A stretch of DNA of 8,333 nt from Spirochaetota bacterium (GCA_018817865.1 JAHITG010000256.1:1-8333); one strand, 5' to 3'. Positions 1 to 5,810 are shown, numbered from the stretch's first letter. Notes: generated by a model from the sequence alone, not told the origin. A program made the numbers and translations.

Positions 1-745
1 CCTGATTATAGTCCGGGAATTTCCCGTCGATCAACCGGGATATCAGTTCAATATTATCGATCTTAAAGTAGATCTGTTTTTCTCCTATACTGATCTCAAT
101 ATTTCCCTCTTCATTAAGGATCTTTAATAATTCAGACAGTACTTTCTGAGGGATGATCACTCCTTCAATACTAAAGTTCGAATCCAGTTTATAATCTATT
201 AAAGAAAGCCTTCTGGCATCTGTAGCAACAAGACGAAGCTTTCCATCATTTAACTCCAGTTTTACACCGCTTATTGTCCCCTGAATTTCATCTTTGGATA
301 CTGAAAAAATGGATTTCCTTATCATATCCTTAAAAACATTCTGAGGCAGGGTAATGGTCTTTTCTTTTTTAAACTCCGGCAATACGGGATAATCATTTTT
401 TGGAATACCAATGATCCTGAAATTTGCTTTTACCTGAGCATTCTTACTCCGTATTTTTATATATTTTTCTTCATCTACATCTATTTCAATATCATCATTG
501 GGAAGCTCGCGTATGACTTCTGTAAACTTCTTTGCAAAGACTGTAATGGCACCCTCTGCTTTAATATCCGCATTTACATGTATCTTTATGGCTGTTTCAA
601 GATCTGTTGATATGACTTTCAGTTCCTTACCTACTGTCTCAAGTAACAGATTCGAAAGAATGGACATTGTATTTTTAGAAGTAATGATATCTTCTGCTAA
701 TTGTAATGATTTAAGGAGTTTTTCCTTGGTTATTGTTAGTTTCAT
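1..745 (-). CDS. dnaN: DNA polymerase III sliding clamp (beta subunit), N-terminal two thirds, cut by window edge
   Basis: DnaN forms the ring-shaped clamp that tethers the replicative polymerase to DNA. On the minus strand the frame is open from ATG at 745 to the left edge, giving 248 codons out of about 370 in the family; the C-terminal domain lies outside the window. The start MKLTITKEKLLKSL, followed by TSKNTMSILSNLLLE (about residues 23-37), is the classic clamp N-terminus. Further on, SGVKLELNDGKLRLVATDARRLSL in the second domain and SRLIDGKFPDYNQ at the truncated end are strongly conserved clamp motifs. A GAGG ribosome binding site lies about 10 nt before the ATG (complement of CCTC at 753-756). 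It follows dnaA in the same direction after a 223-bp spacer that appears to carry origin function, so it may be co-transcribed with dnaA. No sign of degeneration. Confidence 0.97.
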   Translation of the reverse strand, partial: MKLTITKEKLLKSLQLAEDIITSKNTMSILSNLLLETVGKELKVISTDLETAIKIHVNADIKAEGAITVFAKKFTEVIRELPNDDIEIDVDEEKYIKIRSKNAQVKANFRIIGIPKNDYPVLPEFKKEKTITLPQNVFKDMIRKSIFSVSKDEIQGTISGVKLELNDGKLRLVATDARRLSLIDYKLDSNFSIEGVIIPQKVLSELLKILNEEGNIEISIGEKQIYFKIDNIELISRLIDGKFPDYNQ

Positions 746-781
746 AATAGCACCTCTATTGTTATTATAGTATTATATATA

Positions 782-802
782 TAGTAGTAGTAATAGTAGT
801 AA
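782..802 (-). promoter_or_regulatory. DnaA-trio element (seven triplets)
   Basis: The plus strand reads three TAG, one TAA, two TAG and one TAA triplet without interruption, followed by GGG at 803-805. Read 3' to 5' these are AAT and GAT trios, the consensus bound by DnaA filaments on a single strand during origin melting. The GGG lies on the dnaA side and a run of A/T-only sequence (770-781) on the dnaN side, in the same polarity as the Bacillus element. Seven consecutive trios is a long, clean example. The alternative is a chance trinucleotide microsatellite, but the position and polarity argue against that. Confidence 0.72.
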
Positions 803-814
803 GGGTCTGTATAT

Positions 815-823
815 GGTTGATAA
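815..823 (-). promoter_or_regulatory. Degenerate DnaA box next to the trios
   Basis: The minus strand reads TTATCAACC, two mismatches from TTATCCACA. It lies 9 nt from the GGG tract that precedes the trios and has the orientation expected for the box that loads DnaA onto the trio strand. A related TTATCAA core on the same strand lies 40 bp away at 857-863. Assigned by position rather than by sequence match. Confidence 0.45.
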
Positions 824-882
824 CTATATATTGTATTAACTATAATGGTTTATAAATTGATAACCCTGTTTATAATAATTTA

Positions 883-899
883 GAAAAGTTCAACTTTTC
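883..899. repeat. Interrupted palindrome GAAAAGTT-C-AACTTTTC
   Basis: Two perfect 8-bp arms flank a single central base. The loop is too small for an RNA hairpin, so this looks like a binding site for a symmetric protein rather than a terminator. Its right arm overlaps the TTTTCCACA near-box at 895-903, so a bound factor could compete with DnaA. The function is unknown. Confidence 0.45.
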
Positions 900-903
900 C
901 ACA
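895..903 (+). promoter_or_regulatory. Near-consensus DnaA box TTTTCCACA
   Basis: One mismatch from TTATCCACA (A to T at position 3). It lies between dnaA and dnaN. The same variant occurs in reverse orientation in the region upstream of dnaA at 2399-2407, which supports it being a real variant box in this genome. Confidence 0.5.
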
Positions 904-944
904 GTCTTATTATTCACTCATAAAATATAAAAAAGATCAACATG

Positions 945-953
945 TTATCCACC
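945..953 (+). promoter_or_regulatory. Near-consensus DnaA box TTATCCACC
   Basis: One mismatch from TTATCCACA, at the last position. An inverted copy of the same 9-mer is at 981-989 inside the last codons of dnaA, so the two form an inverted pair across the dnaA stop codon. Confidence 0.5.
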
Positions 954-968
954 GGTTATTGACGGCTT

Positions 969-2351
969 TTACACACTTTCGGTGGATAACTCTTTTATGA
1001 TCTTCTGGATCTTTTTATCCAGATCCTTATCCATTTTTTTCAGGTTTCTGATCTTTTCAATTGCATGGATAACAGTTGAATGGTCTCTTTTACCGAATGC
1101 AAGGCCCATTTCCGTGGTGGACGCATTTGTCAGTTCGCTGATAACATACATGGCAACCTGGCGGGGAAGGACGATATTGGAAGTTCGCTTCTTTGAAAGA
1201 AGCTGTTTTGTATGGACTCCAAAATAATCGGAGACCACTTCCTGAATTCGTGTGATCGAGGTCTCTTTCTTTTCATTTTCTTTGATCATATTTTTGATAA
1301 CCGCTTTTGCCATATTCAGATCAACCGGCTTATTTAAGAGATTGGACTGTACGATAAGGTTTTTTAATGCACCTTTGATATCCCTGATATTATATTTAAT
1401 TTTTTTAGCGATAAAATGGACCACTTCCTGGTCTATTTTTGTCTTTTCCATTTCAAGGGTCTTATAGATAATAGCTTCCCGTGTCTCAATATCAGGTAGG
1501 CCGATATCAGCTAACAGACCGCTCTGGAACCTTGAGCGAAGCCGTTCTTCCAGATGCTGTATCTCTTTAGGAGCTTTATCTGCTGTAAGTACGATCTGTT
1601 TACCGGCATTATGGAGGGTATTAAATGTATGAAAGAATTCTTCCTGCATGCGTTCCTTTCCGGATAAGATGTGGATATCATCAATAAGGAGGATATCGAT
1701 CTTCCTGTATTTTGTCCTGAATTTTTCCATTTTATTATTTTGAATGGAATGTACCATATCATTGAGAAAATTCTCGGCCATAACATACAGAACAACAAGT
1801 TTATCATTTCGCAGAATGGCTTTATTTCCTATGGCATTAAGGATGTGACTTTTTCCCAGACCAACACCGCCGTATATAAAGAGAGGATTATAATCCTGAG
1901 CAGGGAGGTCCGCTACTGCAAAAGCAACCGCATGAACGAATTGATTGTTCAGGCCGATAACAAAATTACTGAAGCTTAAATTCGGATTCAGATTAGCTTT
2001 TACTATTTTTTCTAATATCACATTATTATCAGAGAGAAGCTCATTTTTCTCAGCCTTTTCTATTGGGCTCTTTTTGGCTTCTGAGGAATGAGATTCATCA
2101 GTAGAGCTGCTGTTGATATTAAACAGTATAGATAAGTCCTTATCGGCTATGGTATTGATCACGTTCTTAATATTAGAGAGAAGATTGTTCTTTATGTAAT
2201 CCTGGTGAAACTTGCTGGAGACTTCTAAAACCAAATTATCATCTGTGGAATCGAGAATTTTTGTGTTTTTGAGATAATTATTAAAGACGTTCTTAGCAAC
2301 ATCCTTTTCAAGGGAGGTGAGGACATCTGACCATAATTTGATTTTATTCAT
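969..2351 (-). CDS. dnaA: Chromosomal replication initiator DnaA
   Basis: DnaA is the AAA+ ATPase that binds origin boxes, melts the origin and recruits the helicase. The protein has 460 residues, a normal length. Domain I (about 1-80) includes the usual Trp near the N-terminus (LWSDVL). A low-complexity Ser/Glu/Lys linker follows (about 81-120). The AAA+ core has the Walker A motif GGVGLGKSH (161-169), Walker B LLIDDIH (221-227) and the arginine-finger region RLRSRF (270-275). The C-terminal helix-turn-helix domain ends with the box-recognition signature GKRDHSTVIHA (420-430). The ATG at 2351 is preceded by GGAG about 8 nt upstream. It is transcribed toward dnaN and away from the rpmH operon. 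DnaA boxes on both sides (2376-2544 and 815-989) suggest both origin function and autoregulation. All catalytic motifs are intact. Confidence 0.98.
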   Translation of the reverse strand: MNKIKLWSDVLTSLEKDVAKNVFNNYLKNTKILDSTDDNLVLEVSSKFHQDYIKNNLLSNIKNVINTIADKDLSILFNINSSSTDESHSSEAKKSPIEKAEKNELLSDNNVILEKIVKANLNPNLSFSNFVIGLNNQFVHAVAFAVADLPAQDYNPLFIYGGVGLGKSHILNAIGNKAILRNDKLVVLYVMAENFLNDMVHSIQNNKMEKFRTKYRKIDILLIDDIHILSGKERMQEEFFHTFNTLHNAGKQIVLTADKAPKEIQHLEERLRSRFQSGLLADIGLPDIETREAIIYKTLEMEKTKIDQEVVHFIAKKIKYNIRDIKGALKNLIVQSNLLNKPVDLNMAKAVIKNMIKENEKKETSITRIQEVVSDYFGVHTKQLLSKKRTSNIVLPRQVAMYVISELTNASTTEMGLAFGKRDHSTVIHAIEKIRNLKKMDKDLDKKIQKIIKELSTESV

Positions 2352-2375
2352 TTGGTGAACTCCATAATATTAAAA

Positions 2376-2384
2376 TTATCCACA
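2376..2384 (+). promoter_or_regulatory. Consensus DnaA box 1 (TTATCCACA)
   Basis: Perfect 9/9 match, 24 nt upstream of the dnaA start codon. It is spaced 12 nt start to start from box 2 in the same orientation. Being so close to the dnaA start, it may also autoregulate dnaA. Confidence 0.88.
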
Positions 2385-2387
2385 GCT

Positions 2388-2396
2388 TTATCCACA
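2388..2396 (+). promoter_or_regulatory. Consensus DnaA box 2 (TTATCCACA)
   Basis: Perfect 9/9 match. It forms an inverted pair with the near-box at 2399-2407; the junction is the 14-bp perfect palindrome TCCACAATTGTGGA at 2391-2404. Confidence 0.88.
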
Positions 2397-2398
2397 AT

Positions 2399-2407
2399 TG
2401 TGGAAAA
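2399..2407 (-). promoter_or_regulatory. Near-consensus DnaA box 3 (TTTTCCACA, reverse)
   Basis: One mismatch from consensus on the minus strand. It faces box 2 with a 2-nt gap, giving a compact three-box cluster. Confidence 0.6.
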
Positions 2408-2413
2408 CTCCAT

Positions 2414-2435
2414 AATTGTTTATATATAAACAATT
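2414..2435. repeat. 22-bp perfect A/T-rich palindrome
   Basis: AATTGTTTATATATAAACAATT is symmetric over all 22 bases, centred between 2424 and 2425, just beyond the DnaA box cluster. It could be an unwinding or cruciform-prone site, or an operator in the dnaA promoter region. The sequence does not decide between these. Confidence 0.6.
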
Positions 2436-2480
2436 GTAATGGTTATTATGCTTTGTATAAAAAGTAAACATTCTTATAAT

Positions 2481-2496
2481 TCTTTATCTATAAAGA
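2481..2496. repeat. Short A/T inverted repeat
   Basis: TCTTTAT and ATAAAGA, perfect 7-bp arms separated by CT. It lies between two longer palindromes in the origin. Weak on its own, but part of a run of symmetric elements. Confidence 0.35.
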
Positions 2497-2507
2497 TAAT
2501 GGATACT

Positions 2508-2532
2508 ATATATTACCTTTTAGGTAATATAT
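2508..2532. repeat. 11-bp inverted repeat next to DnaA box 4
   Basis: Perfect arms ATATATTACCT and AGGTAATATAT flank a TTT loop. The repeat ends 3 nt before the consensus DnaA box at 2536-2544. No typical terminator tail follows and no gene ends here, so an origin or regulatory role is more likely than termination. Confidence 0.5.
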
Positions 2533-2535
2533 TAT

Positions 2536-2544
2536 TTATCCACA
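2536..2544 (+). promoter_or_regulatory. Consensus DnaA box 4 (TTATCCACA)
   Basis: Perfect 9/9 match, about 140 bp from the box 1-3 cluster and in the same orientation as boxes 1 and 2. Confidence 0.85.
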
Positions 2545-2685
2545 TAGTCCTAATCTATTTCGTTGTTATCAAAGAACCTGATTTAATAATTTAATATATC
2601 TTAATATAATGAATTGTTGCCTGCTTTTTCATAATTGGCCGTATAATAGTACTAGTTTATTTTTTGATGTCAATGAAAAAATATT

Positions 2686-2773
2686 ATTATTTGTTATGGA
2701 TTACTTAACGGGGAAGTATTGAATTTGCCTAAGTATTATTCCCGACCCCGTTAAGTAATCCATGACAAATAAT
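2686..2773. repeat. Long inverted repeat with 28-bp arms in the origin
   Basis: The left arm (2686-2713) and right arm (2746-2773) are complementary at 27 of 28 positions. The single exception is T2695 against G2764, which would be a G-U pair in RNA. The loop is 32 nt and contains AAGTATT twice (2714-2720 and 2731-2737). The stem tip is GC-rich (GGGG/CCCC) within otherwise AT-rich DNA. On the minus strand a run of six T follows the stem after 4 nt (2676-2681), so a terminator shielding the origin from antisense transcription is possible. On the plus strand no T run follows directly. A small palindromic mobile element is the other main reading. Confidence 0.8.
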
Positions 2774-2823
2774 TGATATACAAAAGCTTTTATTTTTAAA
2801 ATAAAAAAAGTTAAAAAATTTTC

Positions 2824-2852
2824 TTGACAAATGGTTTACTTTTAATTAGAAT
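2824..2852 (+). promoter_or_regulatory. Promoter of the rpmH operon (sigma70 type)
   Basis: The -35 box TTGACA (2824-2829) is a perfect match. After a 17-bp spacer comes TAGAAT (2847-2852), 5 of 6 matches to the -10 box. An A/T-rich stretch upstream (about 2785-2822), including the interrupted palindrome TTTTATTTT-T-AAAATAAAA at 2788-2806, resembles an UP element. Transcription would begin near 2859, about 20 nt before rpmH. Confidence 0.8.
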
Positions 2853-2880
2853 ATAGTCAAAATTTGGTAAGAGGATAGGA

Positions 2881-3027
2881 ATGAAAAGAACATATCAACC
2901 TCATAATAAAAAAAGAAAACGAACACATGGGTTTAGAAAAAGAATGGCCACGAAGAATGGACAAGAAGTAATAAAACGAAGAAGAAAGAAAGGCCGTAAG
3001 AAATTGACAGTATCTCAAGAATTTTAA
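2881..3027 (+). CDS. rpmH: Ribosomal protein bL34
   Basis: bL34 is a small, very basic protein of the large ribosomal subunit. The 48-residue product begins MKRTYQPHNKKRKRTHGF and contains RMATKNGQEVIKRRRKKG, which is diagnostic for the family. It ends LTVSQEF, slightly longer than the common 44-47 residues. A GAGG site at 2871-2874 precedes the ATG by 6 nt. It is the first gene after the origin and directly follows a strong promoter, as in most bacteria. The next gene is normally rnpA, but here yidD follows after 17 nt. Confidence 0.97.
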   Translation: MKRTYQPHNKKRKRTHGFRKRMATKNGQEVIKRRRKKGRKKLTVSQEF

Positions 3028-3044
3028 TATATTGTTTTAATAAA

Positions 3045-3290
3045 TTGATATTAATCAAATTGTTATCGTTATTGGATCGTGTATTGCGCAGAATATTAAT
3101 TACGCTTATTCATGGGTATTGTTTTGTTTTTAAATATAAGCCGCAGAGTTGCAGGTTTTATCCTTCATGTTCCATGTATTCTATGCAGGCCTTCAAAAAA
3201 TATCCTTTTATTAAAGCCTTGTTTTTATCAATTGCAAGAATTCTGAGATGCAATCCTTTTTCTCAGGGTGGGTTTGACCCTTTAAAATAA
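3045..3290 (+). CDS. yidD: Membrane protein insertion efficiency factor YidD
   Basis: YidD is a small, cysteine-bearing, membrane-associated protein that helps insertion of proteins through YidC and Sec. The 81-residue product has an amphipathic, basic N-terminus (KLLSLLDRVLRRILITLI) and the family core CRFYPSCSMYSMQAF (36-50). It ends with RILRCNPFSQGGFDPLK (65-81), matching the usual pattern of Cys, Asn-Pro-Phe and Gly-Gly-(Tyr/Phe)-Asp-Pro. The start is uncertain: I use TTG at 3045, which lacks a clear Shine-Dalgarno sequence. TTG at 3060 is possible but would cut into the conserved N-terminal helix. It sits directly before yidC, its functional partner, with a 13-nt gap. Confidence 0.93.
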   Translation: MILIKLLSLLDRVLRRILITLIHGYCFVFKYKPQSCRFYPSCSMYSMQAFKKYPFIKALFLSIARILRCNPFSQGGFDPLK

Positions 3291-3303
3291 GAGGAGTAGA
3301 ATA

Positions 3304-5205
3304 ATGAATAAAAATACACTTGTTGCTTTAGTCTTGTCGTTAGTTGTTTTAATGGTCTGGTCATACTTTATAAAAAAGAACCAGGTCCCTTTAAAAAATG
3401 ACAAGGTACCGCCTGTCTTTCTGGGTCTGGAGAAGATCACTCCGGATTATAAGAACGGATATTTGAAATTATCATGGAGCAAGGCTAAAGATGATACAGA
3501 GGTCACATACAGGGTCTTTTACAATGATAAGCGTATTGAAAAATATGATCAGCCGGCTTATTATTCAAGAGAGACCTCTATTCTGATCCATGATCTGGAT
3601 ATTTCAAAAAACTATTATTTTGCGGTTAAAGCGTATGATCAGTCTGAGAATACGGATAATAATAAAAAGCAGGTCTATTTTCAGTCTGAGTTTAAGAGTA
3701 AAGGGATACAAGAGAGGAGTGTATCATACAAAAATAAAACATCTGTTTTTACCTTCAGCACATTAGGTGGACGGTTAAAGAGTATCTCTCTGAAAGATTA
3801 CAAGACCATGGATAAAAAAGAACAGGTTCAGCTTGTGTACTATCCTGAAAAAAGCCATTCCTATTATTATCCTTTAGATATTTTAGTCTATAATTCCACC
3901 GGAAATCATGATCTATTGAAATTCAATGATATGGTCAATTATTCTTCCAGTGTAGAGAAGGATTCTATTATTTTTAAGGCGATCCTTAATAATGATCTGG
4001 AGATAATAAAGAAGTATTCTTTTAATCCTGACGGATACTCATTTTATCTTACCCTTACTTTAAAACAGATCTCAGGTAAGAAGGGAAAGTATGACCGGAT
4101 AGCCCTGAAATGGCAGCCTTCATTAGGGCCGGAGAACACAATAGATAAATATGATAAACTGGTTACTTCATATTATATTGGAGAGAATATAAAGAATGTA
4201 TCACATAAGAAAAAGAATTATGGTAATGTATTGATCCAAAAAGGGGAAAATATAAAGTGGGTTGCTTTTCATAACAGGTATTTTGTTGCTGCCATGATCC
4301 CTGATGAATCGTATAATATAAAAGAATCCTTATTCTATTCAGACGGAAAAAAAGATATTTCAGGTATCATAAGTTCTTTGGAACCGGATAAACTTACAGG
4401 ATACGGCATCCAGTTACATTATACGATCTATGCAGGACCAAAATTGAGGGATACATTTAAATCCGTTGCAAAACTGAATACCTTGAACAAGACCATATCA
4501 AGCAGAAAATTTATTTTCGGTATCGGCAAACTTATCACAAAGATGGGTAATCTTTTTCTGGATGTATTAATAATGATAAAGAAAATAGTAGGGAATTACG
4601 GTTTAGCTATTATTCTGTTTACGATCCTGATCAAGCTCATCCTGTATCCCCTGACGCATAAACAGTTCGAGTCTATGGTTAAAATGCAGAAGATTCAGCC
4701 TATTATCACTCAGGTGCGGGAACAGTACAAGAAAGATCCTCAGCAGATGAACAAAGAGCTTATGCAGGTTTATAAAAAGTATAAGGTAAATCCGCTGGGA
4801 GGATGCCTGCCCCTTATCATGCAGATGCCAATATTTTTTGCTATGTGGGACATGCTGCAGTATTCTCTGGAACTGCGAACAGCTTCATTTTTATGGATAA
4901 AGAGCCTTGCCCTGCCTGATACGATCGGCTATCTCGGTTCTATTCAGATCAATATTTTACCGATCATTATGGGGGTAACCATGCTGATGCAGCAAACCCA
5001 GACCGGAACAGATCCGAAACAGAAAAAAATGATGTATTTTCTGCCAATGATATTTCTGATCTTTTTCTGGCAGATGCCGTCCGGATTGGTTCTCTATTGG
5101 ACAGTACAGAACATATTAAGTATCGGTCAGCAATTTTTAATAAAAAAATATCAGCGAGTAGAGATAGGAGGAAATTCAAATGAAAGTGATAGAAAAAGAA
5201 GCTAA
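3304..5205 (+). CDS. yidC: Membrane protein insertase YidC with an inserted FN3-like domain
   Basis: YidC inserts and folds inner-membrane proteins, alone or with SecYEG. The 633-residue protein starts with a membrane helix (about 5-23). An extra beta-sandwich-like domain follows (about 35-128, see separate entry), then the periplasmic domain starting near SVFTFSTLGGRLKSISL (147-163). The conserved insertase core comprises helices near 429-448, 498-520, 546-562 and 577-609, with motifs LYPLTHKQFESMVKMQKIQP, NPLGGCLPLIMQMPIFFAMW and PSGLVLYWTVQN. The groove position that is Arg366 in E. coli is Lys444 here (ILIKLILYPL), still positive. E. coli YidC has 548 residues, and the extra domain accounts for most of the difference. 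GAGGAG at 3291-3296 precedes the ATG. The end overlaps jag by 26 nt. The large periplasmic domain indicates a diderm host. Confidence 0.97.
   Translation: MNKNTLVALVLSLVVLMVWSYFIKKNQVPLKNDKVPPVFLGLEKITPDYKNGYLKLSWSKAKDDTEVTYRVFYNDKRIEKYDQPAYYSRETSILIHDLDISKNYYFAVKAYDQSENTDNNKKQVYFQSEFKSKGIQERSVSYKNKTSVFTFSTLGGRLKSISLKDYKTMDKKEQVQLVYYPEKSHSYYYPLDILVYNSTGNHDLLKFNDMVNYSSSVEKDSIIFKAILNNDLEIIKKYSFNPDGYSFYLTLTLKQISGKKGKYDRIALKWQPSLGPENTIDKYDKLVTSYYIGENIKNVSHKKKNYGNVLIQKGENIKWVAFHNRYFVAAMIPDESYNIKESLFYSDGKKDISGIISSLEPDKLTGYGIQLHYTIYAGPKLRDTFKSVAKLNTLNKTISSRKFIFGIGKLITKMGNLFLDVLIMIKKIVGNYGLAIILFTILIKLILYPLTHKQFESMVKMQKIQPIITQVREQYKKDPQQMNKELMQVYKKYKVNPLGGCLPLIMQMPIFFAMWDMLQYSLELRTASFLWIKSLALPDTIGYLGSIQINILPIIMGVTMLMQQTQTGTDPKQKKMMYFLPMIFLIFFWQMPSGLVLYWTVQNILSIGQQFLIKKYQRVEIGGNSNESDRKRS
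3406..3687 (+). other. Fibronectin type III-like domain within YidC
   Basis: Residues about 35-128 of YidC begin PPVFLGL and contain GYLKLSWSKAKDD (52-64), VTYRVFYND (67-75), the loop residues SILIHDLDISKNYYFAVKAYDQ (92-113) and then SENTDNN. The pattern is Pro-Pro start, Leu-x-Trp in strand B, Tyr-x-Val-(Tyr/Phe) in strand C, Leu before strand F, Tyr-Tyr-Phe-x-Val-x-Ala-x-Asp in strand F, and a final Asn-rich loop. This fits the FN3 fold as found in bacterial extracellular proteins. By position it would lie in the periplasm between the first helix and the standard YidC periplasmic domain. Identification is from motif pattern only. Confidence 0.75.
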
Positions 5206-5809
5206 ATCTGAAGAAGAAGCGATCAATCAAGTCTTAAAAGAACTGGGAACAGAGAATAAGGAGTTAATTCAGAACATAGAGGTTTCTGATAATAACAGCA
5301 AACCATCATTTTTAAAATTTAATAAAAAATTAAAGGTAAAGGTTACTATATTTGATCAAAGAGAACAGGAAGCGGTGTCAGTTGTAAAAGCTCTTTTAGC
5401 AAAAATGAATATAACAGTTTCTGATATTAAAATATTAGAATTTGATGATACAATGGTAACACTGGATCTTGATACTGATAAGGACTCCTTGTTAATAGGG
5501 AAAAGAGGGAAGACCCTGGAGGCTGTGCAGTATCTTTTAAATGTTATTTTAAACAGAAAAAAAGAGGAAAAATTTAAAGTTATTCTGGATGTTGAGAATT
5601 ATCGTGAGAAAAGAGTGAAAGCACTTCAGAAACTTGCACAAAACCTGGCTTTGAAAGTCCGCAAAACAAGAAAAGAAAAGATCCTTGAGCAGATGAATCC
5701 TTATGAACGAAAGATCATTCATTCTACACTTCAGGACGAAAAAGATGTCAGCACTGAAAGCATTGGATCAGGAGTATTTAAAAAAATAAAAGTATATTTG
5801 AAGCATTAA
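5180..5809 (+). CDS. jag: RNA-binding protein Jag/KhpB (Jag-N, KH and R3H domains)
   Basis: Jag/KhpB is a cytoplasmic RNA-binding protein, usually encoded next to yidC, linked in other bacteria to cell elongation and post-transcriptional control. The 209-residue protein has the Jag N-terminal domain (about 1-55, KEAKSEEEAINQVLKELG). A KH domain follows with the GxxG loop GKRG at 107-110 (SLLIGKRGKTLEAVQYLLN). The R3H domain (about 148-208) carries MNPYERKIIHSTL, with the Arg177/His181 pair and the downstream TESIGSG turn. AGGAGG at 5166-5171 lies 8 nt before the ATG. The gene begins inside the yidC end, overlapping it by 26 nt, which suggests translational coupling. Confidence 0.95.
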   Translation: MKVIEKEAKSEEEAINQVLKELGTENKELIQNIEVSDNNSKPSFLKFNKKLKVKVTIFDQREQEAVSVVKALLAKMNITVSDIKILEFDDTMVTLDLDTDKDSLLIGKRGKTLEAVQYLLNVILNRKKEEKFKVILDVENYREKRVKALQKLAQNLALKVRKTRKEKILEQMNPYERKIIHSTLQDEKDVSTESIGSGVFKKIKVYLKH

Positions 5810-5810
5810 T

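Larger units (their letters stand above)
746..968. other. dnaA-dnaN intergenic region, probable origin unwinding region
   Basis: This 223-bp AT-rich spacer has no plausible gene. Read in the dnaA-to-dnaN direction (minus strand) it holds near-consensus DnaA boxes, degenerate TTATCAA boxes, a short CCC tract, seven DnaA-trio triplets and then a purely A/T stretch before the dnaN ribosome binding site. That order (box, GC-rich spacer, trios, A/T unwinding tract) is the established arrangement of the Bacillus subtilis unwinding site, which also lies between dnaA and dnaN. Assigning strand-opening function here is inference from that architecture. Confidence 0.7.
2352..2880. other. dnaA-rpmH intergenic region, probable oriC (upstream half)
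   Basis: This 529-bp AT-rich region between the divergent dnaA and rpmH genes has no plausible coding frame. From left to right it contains a cluster of three DnaA boxes (2376-2407), a 22-bp perfect palindrome, two more A/T-rich palindromes, a fourth box (2536-2544), a plain A/T stretch (about 2575-2685), an 88-nt inverted repeat (2686-2773), A/T tracts and the rpmH promoter. Consensus boxes clustered upstream of dnaA are a hallmark of bacterial origins. Together with the dnaA-dnaN spacer this looks like a bipartite origin of the Bacillus or Helicobacter kind. Confidence 0.82.

Noticed and set aside
498..770. Open frame on the plus strand inside dnaN
   Set aside because: It lies fully antisense to the well-supported dnaN coding frame and its start region, with no family resemblance or ribosome binding site.
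764..777. TATAAT matches on the minus strand as a dnaN promoter
   Set aside because: Two TATAAT matches exist in an A/T-rich tract, but the sequences at the proper -35 distance (TACTAC and ACTACT) do not resemble TTGACA.
782..802. TAG/TAA repeats as a simple microsatellite or CRISPR-like repeat
   Set aside because: There are no spacers, and the placement, GC flank and polarity fit a DnaA-trio element better than a random microsatellite.
982..1979. Several open frames of 70-100 codons on both strands within dnaA
   Set aside because: All are alternative frames of an intact DnaA with complete motifs; none has recognisable protein features.
2695..2719. Tiny open frame starting ATG in the left arm of the inverted repeat
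   Set aside because: It stops after eight codons and has no ribosome binding site.
2686..2773. Ordinary plus-strand rho-independent terminator
   Set aside because: No gene upstream on the plus strand needs terminating here and no T run follows the right arm directly; only a minus-strand terminator role remains possible.
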